Assembly: GCA_015655335.1 (NCBI GenBank)
Contig: JAATFF010000089.1
Span: 1 to 64,000 of the forward strand
Source: Lysobacterales bacterium
GTDB lineage: Bacteria > Pseudomonadota > Gammaproteobacteria > Xanthomonadales > Rhodanobacteraceae
Reading direction: 5' to 3'
Length of the DNA stretch: 64,000 nt
Made by a program: the position numbers and the translations under genes. Under the pieces are notes generated by a model, which was not told the DNA's origin, did not search any database, and worked only from the letters and a program-made list of their open reading frames with translations. Positions 28,870 to 37,665 of this stretch are shown one piece after another (position 1 is the first letter of the stretch; each line of letters opens with the position of its first letter).

Positions 28870-29928
28870 TTACTGCGAATTGCTGAGCTTGAACTCGATG
28901 CGCTTCTGCTGCTGTGAGGCAATCGCCGCACCATCGCGCATAGCGGGCGAGAACTTGGCGCGCCGGATGGCGTCGACAGCGGCGCTATCGAAAACATGCC
29001 GCGGCTCGGCATTCACCACTTCGATATTGCCGACGCTGCCGTCCGCGTTGACGGTGTACTGCAGGCTCACCCAACCTTCCTGATTGTTGCGCAGCGCCGT
29101 GGCCGGATAGCGCGGACGAATGGTCGAGACCGGAATGGCATCACGCGTTTCACCAGCGCCACCGCCTGCTGCGCTGTTGTCGCTGGCAACCTGGCTCGAA
29201 GCAGCAGCCTTCGTGGTCCTGGCGGCTTCGTCTGCTTTTGCCCTCTGCTGAGCGGCCAGCGCGGCCTGCTCCTGCGCGGCCTTGTCGGCGGCAGCCTTGT
29301 CGGCCAGCGCCTTATCTGCCGCCGCCTTATCGGCGGCCGCCTTCTGCTGCGTAGCGAGATCCTGCTGGCGCTGCTGATCGAGCTGTTTCTGCTGCTCCTC
29401 GTCCAACGTCTTGCGTTGTGCATCGAGCTTGGAGCGCAGGATGGTCAAGGTGTAGTTGGTCGGATCCACCTTGGCCAGCAGATCGATTTCGCGCCCGGCC
29501 TCGTTGAAGTCGCGCTGGTTGATCACCTGCTCGACGTTGCTGGCCGCGAACGGAAATGTCTCACGCAAAGCGTCGGCGGCCGTCTGGTTACCCGGCTGCT
29601 TCTGCAACACCTTGAGATAGAACTCGAAGGCGTTATTGCCGGACGGCGCGATCACGCGCTGCTCGTTCATCGCCTTGCGCGCCTCGGCCAGTAGATCGTT
29701 AAGGCTCATCGCCTCCACGTTGACCGGCGGCGCGGCCTGTTGGTTGAGCGTGACCGGCGTGGACGGATGACTAGCCGTGTCCGGTCCCACCATGTCCTCG
29801 TGAGGCTTGATGATGAAGATCCAGGACGCGACGGCGAGCCCCGCTACGATGGCAAGGATGGCGATGGTAATGGGCTTGATAGCCCCGCGCGCACGCGAGC
29901 GCGCATGACGACTGTTTCGGGTATCCAT
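28870..29928 (-). CDS. TonB-family protein with TolA-like Ala/Lys/Gln-rich central segment
   Basis: N-terminal TM anchor, AADKAAADKALADKAAADKAAQEQ tract, C-terminal TonB domain PRYPATALRNNQEGWVSLQYTVNADGSVGNIEV. Confidence 0.85.
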   Translation of the reverse strand: MDTRNSRHARSRARGAIKPITIAILAIVAGLAVASWIFIIKPHEDMVGPDTASHPSTPVTLNQQAAPPVNVEAMSLNDLLAEARKAMNEQRVIAPSGNNAFEFYLKVLQKQPGNQTAADALRETFPFAASNVEQVINQRDFNEAGREIDLLAKVDPTNYTLTILRSKLDAQRKTLDEEQQKQLDQQRQQDLATQQKAAADKAAADKALADKAAADKAAQEQAALAAQQRAKADEAARTTKAAASSQVASDNSAAGGGAGETRDAIPVSTIRPRYPATALRNNQEGWVSLQYTVNADGSVGNIEVVNAEPRHVFDSAAVDAIRRAKFSPAMRDGAAIASQQQKRIEFKLSNSQ

Positions 29929-30131
29929 GATCTCTCACTAACTACGTGGCATCAGATACCCGCGCTTCCCCCCTGTTATCCAGGAGCGGCGTCCCCGGGA
30001 CCGCCGCGGCGCGGATGGGAGAAAGGTAACGCGATTGTAGCGATACAGCAAATGCGCACCGCTTCACGTCCAGCGCGAGAAATTGTTGATAGGGGGTACG
30101 AAAAATTCCTAGCTTGTTGCGTGAGCCGGAA

Positions 30132-30315
30132 TTAGGGCGACGCCTTTATGGCGTGTCGGCGATTGAAAAGCCCTAAGAGCGAGGCGCTGTTTAACACTTT
30201 CGCGAGTGTGTTCCGTGTCTGATGTTCGTTTCCGGAGGCCGGAAACGAAGCGTCCCGGCATATGCCGGGACGAAACGCTTTCGAAGCACCTCCCTGCGCT
30301 GGGCACCGCAGGGAG
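30132..30315. repeat. Cluster of hairpins/palindromes downstream of the metJ-H1 fusion
   Basis: TTAGGGC..GCCCTAA with inner ACGCC/GGCGT; ACACT..AGTGT; CGTTTCCGG-agg-CCGGAAACG; CGTCCCGGCATATGCCGGGACG; CTCCCTGCG..CGCAGGGAG. Confidence 0.7.
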
Positions 30316-30345
30316 ACAATTCCGATGGAACGTTAGTTCTTATGC

Positions 30346-30867
30346 TTACTTCTTGGCTTTGGAGGTCTTGGTGGCCTTCACCACCTTGGCAGCCGCGGCT
30401 TTCTTGGCAGTGCGCTTGCGCGTTGCCTTCTTCGCGGCTTTCTTTACACCAACGCGCTTGGCACCAGCCTTCTTGGCAGCAGCCGGCCGCTTCTTAGCAG
30501 CAGCCTTGCGCACGGTACGCTTCTTGGCGGTGGCCTTCTTGGCTACCGGCCGCTTCTTGGCGGCAACTTTACGAGTGGTTTTCTTGGCGGCTTTCTTAGC
30601 CGATTTCCTAGCAGTTTTCTTGGCAGTGGCCATAGTTCGTCTCAGCTCCTCATCAGTTGGCAGTGGTTGCCCAGTAAAAGCGTGAAGGAACGCCTCAACC
30701 AGCAGATCGCTGTTTGTGGCGTGCCGTAAATTATTCACTTGACGGTAAGTACGCAAATCCGAAAGCAGTCGCAATACATGCATTGGAATCGAAACGGTGA
30801 TCTTTCTCACCGCTCCGGATTTTTCGCCATGTTCTATGTAAGGCTTGATGAATTTCGATGCCGCCAT
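30346..30867 (-). CDS. MetJ-like methionine repressor domain fused to histone-H1-like Lys/Ala-rich tail
   Basis: Residues 1 to about 78 match MetJ ([58 protein letters not shown]); the last 95 residues are KKAAKK/AAKKR repeats. Confidence 0.88.
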   Translation of the reverse strand: MAASKFIKPYIEHGEKSGAVRKITVSIPMHVLRLLSDLRTYRQVNNLRHATNSDLLVEAFLHAFTGQPLPTDEELRRTMATAKKTARKSAKKAAKKTTRKVAAKKRPVAKKATAKKRTVRKAAAKKRPAAAKKAGAKRVGVKKAAKKATRKRTAKKAAAAKVVKATKTSKAKK

Positions 30868-31404
30868 TGGTACCGTTCCCCGTTATATGGTGCGAAAGCT
30901 ATTCCTGAATATTTCAACTGTCAATTGATTTTCGCCATGAAATCAATCCCTTCGACTTGGCGACCCGGCAACAACGCCTTGCTTGAAGGACGTTTGTGTC
31001 TTGCAAAAATCAATTCGACAAGCCGTCTAAACATCTAAAGAATTTGTTTCGCGCATTTTCAAAAAAAGCCAAAAACAAGCTAAAAATTGTAATTTTTCTC
31101 ATTCACGCTGATACACGTCGCAGACGCATATCGACACTTACGTCGAACAATGCGCAGCGCCATTTTGGCAGCCCGAAGGGGCTAATCCGAAGCATGAACG
31201 GATTTAGACTGAAACGCGCTCCGACGGTGCCCAAAGTGGTCCGAAACATCCCGGAACACCCTCGACGCATACCCGAGCACCACCGCGCGACATGCCCCGA
31301 TGGATCGCTATCGCGACATCACTCGCCATGTCCGCCGTGCATTTTTCATGACGAACATCGCATCGATCCGCGACATGCATCGCATGGGTACGCCATCAAA
31401 ATGG

Positions 31405-31428
31405 CAACGGCCGCTTAGGCGGCCGTTG
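31405..31428 (-). terminator. Probable gcvH terminator
   Basis: CAACGGCCGC-ctaa-GCGGCCGTTG followed by CCATTTTGAT on the minus strand. Confidence 0.6.
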
Positions 31429-31450
31429 ACGGAACATACCGATCGGGCGA

Positions 31451-31846
31451 TCAGTCGTCTTCGTTCTCGATCAGCTCGGAATAGGCATCGGCGTCGAGCA
31501 GCTCGTCCAGTTCGGCACGATCGCTGGCTTTGACCACGAAGATCCAACCGTCGCCGTAAGCATCCTCGTTGATCGTCTCGGGCTTGTCGTTGAGGTTGTC
31601 GTTAACCTCGACAATTTCGCCCGAGACCGGGGAATAAATGTCCGAAGCGGCCTTGACCGATTCGACCACGGCCGCGCCGTTGCCGGCCTGCACGTTGCTG
31701 CCCACTTCGGGCAGTTCGACGTAGACCAGATCGCAGAGCTGGCCTTGGGCATGGTCGGAGATACCCACGCGGATCAGGCCGTTATCTTCAACACGGGCCC
31801 ACTCGTGGGATTTGAGGAATTTCAGATCGCCGGGAATCTCGCTCAT
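31451..31846 (-). CDS. gcvH: Glycine cleavage system H protein
   Basis: [22 protein letters not shown] lipoyl-lysine motif. Confidence 0.96.
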   Translation of the reverse strand: MSEIPGDLKFLKSHEWARVEDNGLIRVGISDHAQGQLCDLVYVELPEVGSNVQAGNGAAVVESVKAASDIYSPVSGEIVEVNDNLNDKPETINEDAYGDGWIFVVKASDRAELDELLDADAYSELIENEDD

Positions 31847-31954
31847 GGTGGGGTCCAGTCGTCGTAGGTTTTAATCAGGGGTGGAGGCGCCGATTCTAAC
31901 CGCTTCCGCAGCGGCTCAATACCTGTCTCGTTCGAATGCCTTAGAACAACACCA

Positions 31955-33055
31955 TCAGATGCCTTCGCAGGGTTTGCCGTCGCGCACAAACGGAAACTTG
32001 ACGACGCGCACGGGCACTTCGCGGCCGCGGATATCCACCCGCACATCGCCCGAGGCACCGGATGGAATGCGTGCAAATGCTACGGCTTTGTTCAAGGTCG
32101 GCGCGAAACTGCCGGAAAGAATCTCGCCATCTCCGCGGTCGGTCAGCACTTTCTGGCCATGGCGAAGCACGCCCTTGTCATCCAGCACCAGCCCGACCAT
32201 CGTGCGCGGCACACCCGCCACCTTTTGTGCTTCAAGCGCTTTGCGGCCGATGAAGTCGCGGCCTTCGTCCAGTGCGATGGTCCAAGCCAGCCCTGCTTCC
32301 CACGGCGAGACGCTTTCATCCATGTCTTGACCGTAAAGGTTCATGCCCGCCTCCAAACGCAGCGTATCGCGTGCGCCGAGTCCGCACGGTGCGACACCGG
32401 CGGCGATCAGCTCGTTCCATAAGGTGACGGCCTGTTCCACCGGAACCAGGATCTCGAAGCCGTCCTCGCCGGTGTACCCGGTGCGCGCAACAAATAGCGG
32501 CGCGCCGTGCGGGCCTTGCGCCGCGGCGCCGGCGAAACGACCCAGCTTCTCGATACGCGCGCGATCTACTTCGTGCAGCAGCCCGATCGTCTTGGCGCGA
32601 GCGTTCGGCCCCTGGACGGCGATCATGGCGAAGTCCGGGCGCTCCTGGACGGCCACGCCGAATGCTTTCGCCTGCTGCTCGATCCACGCCAGGTCTTTGG
32701 CGCGGGTGGCGGCATTGACGACCAGGCGAAAGAACTCATCGCCCAGGAAATAGACGATCAGATCGTCGATCACCCCGCCCTGCTCGTTCAACATGCATGA
32801 GTACAGCGCCTTGCCCTGCACCTTCAGCTTGTCGACGCTGTTGGCCAGCAAGTGGCGCAGGAAATCCCGCGTACGCGCGCCATGCAGGTCGACGACCGTC
32901 ATGTGCGAGACATCGAACATACCCGCATCGCGTCGCACCACGTGGTGCTCTTCGATCTGCGAGCCATAGTTGATCGGCATGTCCCAGCCGCCGAAATCGA
33001 CCATGCGTGCGCCAAGCGCGCGATGGGTGGCGTTGAGTACGGTCTTCTCGGTCAT
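31955..33055 (-). CDS. gcvT: Aminomethyltransferase (glycine cleavage T protein)
   Basis: [32 protein letters not shown]; start set at ATG 33055. Confidence 0.96.
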   Translation of the reverse strand: MTEKTVLNATHRALGARMVDFGGWDMPINYGSQIEEHHVVRRDAGMFDVSHMTVVDLHGARTRDFLRHLLANSVDKLKVQGKALYSCMLNEQGGVIDDLIVYFLGDEFFRLVVNAATRAKDLAWIEQQAKAFGVAVQERPDFAMIAVQGPNARAKTIGLLHEVDRARIEKLGRFAGAAAQGPHGAPLFVARTGYTGEDGFEILVPVEQAVTLWNELIAAGVAPCGLGARDTLRLEAGMNLYGQDMDESVSPWEAGLAWTIALDEGRDFIGRKALEAQKVAGVPRTMVGLVLDDKGVLRHGQKVLTDRGDGEILSGSFAPTLNKAVAFARIPSGASGDVRVDIRGREVPVRVVKFPFVRDGKPCEGI

Positions 33056-33156
33056 TGCGGGGCCTGCCAAAGGTGAGGAAATGAGGTGGGGACTGCGCAT
33101 TATCCCCAGCACCCCGAATCAATCCAAGCTGCACGGCATCATGGCGGCCCCAACGG

Positions 33157-33792
33157 CTACGTTTGAATAAGTCGAAAGGTGAGGTTGATCCGCGGCGCGC
33201 TGACCGCCGCGCTCTTGGGCAGATCGTGCTGGTACAACTGCTGCGTCGCCCCCGCCATGCAGAGCAAACTGCCGTGGGTCAGCCGCAGATCCAGTCCATC
33301 TGCCGGTGCGGCACGCGTCCCTCGCGGCAGTCGGCGGCGCAGACGGAAGCGTCGCGTCGCGCCTAGGCTCAATGAAGCGATCACCGGCTGCGACCCTAGT
33401 TCGGGCTCATCGTCGCTATGCCAGCCCATGGAGTCTTGGCCATCGCGATAAAGGTTCGCGAGCACGCTATTGAAGCGCGCACCGCAGGCTTGCTGCACCT
33501 TTTCGCGCAAGGGAAGCAGCGATGGCGTCCACGCTCGCGGCTCGAAGCGGCTGCGCGAATAAACGTAGGTGGTGCCGGGATCCCCGATCCAGCAGCTCAG
33601 TCGCGGCGCGTCCAGCTCGCGACCGAACATGCGCAGACGATGTCGCTCCCACGGAATTTCTTCCAGCAAGTGCTCAAACAATACGTCGGCTTCGTGTGAA
33701 GTCAGCCATGACCACGCGCAGCGCACCTGCGCATCGGCCAATGGCAAACGCTGCCAGGCGCGATTAGCTGTCTCGATGGTCGTCGCGGACAT
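33157..33792 (-). CDS. alkB: AlkB-like 2-oxoglutarate/Fe(II) dioxygenase
   Basis: ANLYRDGQDSMGWHSDDEPELG, IASLSLGATRRFRLR, INLTFR; start set at ATG 33792. Confidence 0.88.
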   Translation of the reverse strand: MSATTIETANRAWQRLPLADAQVRCAWSWLTSHEADVLFEHLLEEIPWERHRLRMFGRELDAPRLSCWIGDPGTTYVYSRSRFEPRAWTPSLLPLREKVQQACGARFNSVLANLYRDGQDSMGWHSDDEPELGSQPVIASLSLGATRRFRLRRRLPRGTRAAPADGLDLRLTHGSLLCMAGATQQLYQHDLPKSAAVSAPRINLTFRLIQT

Positions 33793-34360
33793 AGGCGAAC
33801 ACCTGTGCCGGCGGCAGATTGCGCCACACCATGCCGATTCGAGTGCAACGCAAGCCAAGTTCCTGCTGCACCTGCTCGTCCAGCGGACTGCGCAAACCGT
33901 AGGTGTACTGCACGAAGACTCCACCGGGACGCAGCACCGCCAAGGCAGCTGAAACGATATCGCGCTGCAGTGCCGGCGGCATGGTCAGCAGACCGAGGCT
34001 GCTGAGGATGGCATCGGCGCCTTCGGGTGCCAGCACGCCGGTACGCTGCGCCAATTCGTTGACGTGACGTGCATCGGCGCAAAGCACCTGTGCTCGTGGA
34101 AAACGGCGGCGCAGGATCGCGTGCATCGTGGCGTTCATTTCCAGCACCAGCAGCTGGGCAGGCGACACGCCGTGATGAATCAGCGCTTCGGTAATCACGC
34201 CGGTGCCGCCGCCGAGTTCAATCACGCAGCGGGCGTTGGCCGGCATGGCGGAGACCATCATGCGCGCCAGGGGACGCCCGGAAGGCAGCACCGATGCCAT
34301 CTGCAGCGGATGCTTGATCCACTCGCGAAAAAACGTGAGTTGTTGCGTATAGGCGGGCAT
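33764..34360 (-). CDS. Phospholipid N-methyltransferase-like SAM methyltransferase
   Basis: CVIELGGGTGVITEALIHHG, LLVLEMNATMHAILRRRFP, PGGVFVQYTYG. Confidence 0.8.
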   Translation of the reverse strand: MPAYTQQLTFFREWIKHPLQMASVLPSGRPLARMMVSAMPANARCVIELGGGTGVITEALIHHGVSPAQLLVLEMNATMHAILRRRFPRAQVLCADARHVNELAQRTGVLAPEGADAILSSLGLLTMPPALQRDIVSAALAVLRPGGVFVQYTYGLRSPLDEQVQQELGLRCTRIGMVWRNLPPAQVFAYVRDDHRDS

Positions 34361-34439
34361 GCTGAAGCCTAGCTGTTTTTTGCCACTTTAACGGGGCGAC
34401 CGTAACAAAACGTTGTCAGGCGTGCGACGGCTGACGCGA

Positions 34440-35837
34440 TCAGACCAGAACCGGGTAATCCGGCGCCGTATCGAGCGTCGCCGACCACACCTGGGCCAGC
34501 TCCAGCAAGCGCAAGTCCGAGCCGCGCGCACCCACCAGCTGCATACCGATCGGCAAACCATTCGGCAACGTGCCCATCGGGATACTCACGGCAGGACAAC
34601 CGGCCAGGTTGGCGAAACTGGTCAGATCGGCCTGCGAATCGGGCACAGGCCCGTCCAAGGGGAATGCGCCTTGCGGCGTGGTCGGCGTGACGAGCACGTC
34701 GATTTGCGCGAACAGTCGACGCATCTTGAGTGCGGCCGCGTCGAGCATCCGGTCGGCGATCGCGTACTCGGCGGCCGTCTTGCGCGCGGCATAGCCCAAC
34801 ATCTCGCGGAAGCGCGGCGATACGGGGTGTTCGGTATCGGCCAGCTGCGTCGCGAAGGTGCCCAGCATTTCCGCTTCCATCAACAATAGGCCTGCGCGAC
34901 GCGCGCGGGCGAAATGCCAGTCCTCGAAATCGACGGTGCGGCGCTGACCGAGTTCGCGATCGAGCTTAGCGAGGGCCGCCTCGAATACATCGATCACTTC
35001 GGGCTGCACGCCCAACTCGGGCAGATTCAACAACACGCCGCAGCGCAATTTGCCTGGCTCCCAATCGGGCGGCGCGAGCGCCACGCGTCGGCGACGCGAG
35101 CGCGGATCGTCCGCGTCATAACCTGCGAGCACCTGCAGCAGCACCGTGAGATCGTCCACGCTGCGCGCGAGCAAGCCCACGGTATCGAGCCACCGCGCCG
35201 CGGGCACCATGCCCCGCGCGGAAATTTCACCTTGCGTGGGTTTCAACGCGAACACGCCGCAATAGCTGGCGGGAATGCGGATGGATCCCAAACTATCCGA
35301 ACCGATGGCCGCCACCGCGAGCCCAGCAGCCACCGCTGCCGCCGCGCCGCCGGAGGAACCGCCGGCGGTATATCCGTGACGATGTGGATTATGGGTTGGC
35401 CCGAAGTGAGGATTGTGGGTCACAGCACCCAAGGCGCCCTCATCCATATTGGTCTTGCCGCTCAGCACCGCACCCGACGCACGCAGCCGCCCAACGACGT
35501 GGGCATCGTGCTCGGCGGGGCGTCCCGGTCCGGGCAAGCCAGCGAGCGTCGGCCATCCGGCGATATCGAAATTGTCCTTGAGCGCCACCGGAATGCCATC
35601 GAGCCTGCCGATGACGCCATCGCGCCGGCGATGTTCCGCGGTGCGCGCTTGCTCCCGCATCAGAGTGGGGCTCACGCCCACATAGGCGTTGAGCTGCGGA
35701 TTGATGCGCTCGATAGCCTCCAGATAGGCCTCAGCCAACGCTTCCGGATGCACTCGGCCCGCGGCTAGCCAGTGCAATAGCTGGCATAGGGTGGCGCGGC
35801 GAAGGTCGATATCGGCAATCGGCGGTAGAGAGTTCAT
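34440..35837 (-). CDS. Amidase-signature hydrolase
   Basis: GKTNMDEGALG, TAGGSSGGAAAAVAAGLAVAAIGSDSLGSIRIPASYCG Ser-Ser-Lys amidase signature. Confidence 0.92.
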   Translation of the reverse strand: MNSLPPIADIDLRRATLCQLLHWLAAGRVHPEALAEAYLEAIERINPQLNAYVGVSPTLMREQARTAEHRRRDGVIGRLDGIPVALKDNFDIAGWPTLAGLPGPGRPAEHDAHVVGRLRASGAVLSGKTNMDEGALGAVTHNPHFGPTHNPHRHGYTAGGSSGGAAAAVAAGLAVAAIGSDSLGSIRIPASYCGVFALKPTQGEISARGMVPAARWLDTVGLLARSVDDLTVLLQVLAGYDADDPRSRRRRVALAPPDWEPGKLRCGVLLNLPELGVQPEVIDVFEAALAKLDRELGQRRTVDFEDWHFARARRAGLLLMEAEMLGTFATQLADTEHPVSPRFREMLGYAARKTAAEYAIADRMLDAAALKMRRLFAQIDVLVTPTTPQGAFPLDGPVPDSQADLTSFANLAGCPAVSIPMGTLPNGLPIGMQLVGARGSDLRLLELAQVWSATLDTAPDYPVLV

Positions 35838-36006
35838 GCGCGCTCCGGCACAGATCCAGCGGGATTATGGACACCCATCGCAATCGGGCCGCAAGGAGGC
35901 GCCTGTTTGCCGCGCAGTAGGCGAACCCGGAGAATACTGTTCGGGCTGCCTCCAGAACACCACGCCGCCCCAAGCCCCTAGCCAACAGCCACACAACGGA
36001 GCCCCC

Positions 36007-37608
36007 ATGACCGAACGCGAGACGATGGAATACGACGTAATCGTCGTCGGTGCGGGTCCGGCGGGGCTGTCCTTTGCGATCCGCCTCAAGCAGCTCAAGC
36101 CGGATGTCACCGTGTGCGTGATCGAGAAAGCGTCGACTATCGGCGCCCAGATCCTGTCCGGCGCAGTGATCGAGCCTCAGCCTTTGGACGCCCTGCTTCC
36201 CGGCTGGCGCGACAATCCGCCGCCCATCTGCGTGCCAGCCGCCGAAGACGAATTCTGGCTGCTCAACAAAACGGGCGGGCGCAAATTGCCTGTGCCGCCC
36301 GGCATGAAAAATCACGGCAACTTCATTGTCTCGCTAGGCGCGCTGTGCGCGTGGCTGGCGCCGCAGGCCGAGGCACTCGGTGTGGATGTATTCCCAGGCT
36401 TCGCCGCCGCCGACACGATCTACAACGAAGACGGTTCGGTCGCTGGCGTGCGCATCGGCGACATGGGTGTCGCCAAGGACGGCTCGCATAAAGCGGGCTA
36501 CACCCAAGGCATTGATATCAAGGCCAAGGTCACCGTGCTTGCCGAAGGCGCGCGCGGCAGCCTCACCAAGCAACTGATCAGACGCTTTGCGCTGGACAAG
36601 GACAGCGATCCGCAGGGCTACTCCATCGGCATCAAGGAGCTGTGGCAAGTACCCGCCGGACGTGTCACGCCGGGCAAGATCGTGCACAGCTTCGGCTGGC
36701 CGGCCGACAACCACACCTATGGCGGCAGCTTCCTCTATCACCTGGACAAAGATCGCATCGCACTGGGCTATGTCAGCGGACTCGATTACAGCGATCCGAA
36801 TTACCAACCATGGGAAGCCTTCCAGCAATGGAAGAATCATCCTCTCGTCAAGTCATTGCTGGAGGGCGGCACCATTCTCTCGGCCGGCGCGCGCGCCATC
36901 GTCACCGGCGGTTATCAGTCGCTGCCCAAGGTGGAGATGCCCGGCGCGTTGCTGATCGGCGACACCGCCGGATTGCTCAACGTACCCAAGATCAAGGGCA
37001 CGCATCAAGCGATCCGCAGCGGCATGCTCGCTGCCGAACATCTGGTTGCCAACAATCTTGAACCCACCGGTTACGACAGCAAGCTCCGCGGCTCCGAAGT
37101 GATGAGCGAGCTAAAGAAGGTGCGCAACATCAAGCCCGGTTTCAAGAAGGGATTGTGGTTCGGCATGTTGAACGCCGCGTGGGAAACTCTCACCGGCGGC
37201 GCCTCCCCGTGGACGCTAAAGAACAAAGCCGACTGGTCCTCGTTGCACAAACTAGGTCGACAAGAAGAACCCAAACGCGACTACGCGCAACGCGATTTAG
37301 CACCTCGCGATCGCCTCGCCGGCGTCTATTTCGCCGCCACCGAACACGACGAGGACCAACCGATCCATCTGCACGTCGAAGACACATCCGTCTGCGTGAC
37401 TCGGTGTGCGCAGGAATACGGCAACCCCTGCACACGCTTCTGCCCCGCAAATGTTTACGAAATGGTGGAGGATGACGCCGGGAAACGCCTGCAAATCAAC
37501 GCCGCCAATTGCGTGCACTGCAAGACCTGCGACATCAAAGATCCCTACCAGATCATTAACTGGGTGACGCCGGAGGGTGGTTCGGGGCCGAATTATCAGA
37601 ATCTTTGA
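36007..37608 (+). CDS. Electron transfer flavoprotein-ubiquinone oxidoreductase
   Basis: VIVVGAGPAGLSFAIRLKQL; C-terminal 4Fe-4S CTRFCPANVYE...NAANCVHCKTCDIKDPYQIINWVTPEGG; start ATG 36007. Confidence 0.96.
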   Translation: MTERETMEYDVIVVGAGPAGLSFAIRLKQLKPDVTVCVIEKASTIGAQILSGAVIEPQPLDALLPGWRDNPPPICVPAAEDEFWLLNKTGGRKLPVPPGMKNHGNFIVSLGALCAWLAPQAEALGVDVFPGFAAADTIYNEDGSVAGVRIGDMGVAKDGSHKAGYTQGIDIKAKVTVLAEGARGSLTKQLIRRFALDKDSDPQGYSIGIKELWQVPAGRVTPGKIVHSFGWPADNHTYGGSFLYHLDKDRIALGYVSGLDYSDPNYQPWEAFQQWKNHPLVKSLLEGGTILSAGARAIVTGGYQSLPKVEMPGALLIGDTAGLLNVPKIKGTHQAIRSGMLAAEHLVANNLEPTGYDSKLRGSEVMSELKKVRNIKPGFKKGLWFGMLNAAWETLTGGASPWTLKNKADWSSLHKLGRQEEPKRDYAQRDLAPRDRLAGVYFAATEHDEDQPIHLHVEDTSVCVTRCAQEYGNPCTRFCPANVYEMVEDDAGKRLQINAANCVHCKTCDIKDPYQIINWVTPEGGSGPNYQNL

Positions 37609-37665
37609 GGTGCTTGTGCGCGACCTACGCGATAATAGGCGGCTGATCTTCACGAGGAAGTCTCC

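Noticed and set aside
30346-30630. Tandem DNA repeat or CRISPR-like array
   Set aside because: Repetition reflects Lys/Ala codons of the H1-like tail, not spacer-separated repeats
30868-30960. Met-box (AGACGTCT-type) autoregulatory operator upstream of the MetJ fusion
   Set aside because: Scanned by eye; no convincing tandem met box found
33056-33156. Possible glycine riboswitch upstream of gcvT
   Set aside because: No recognisable glycine aptamer core seen in the short leader
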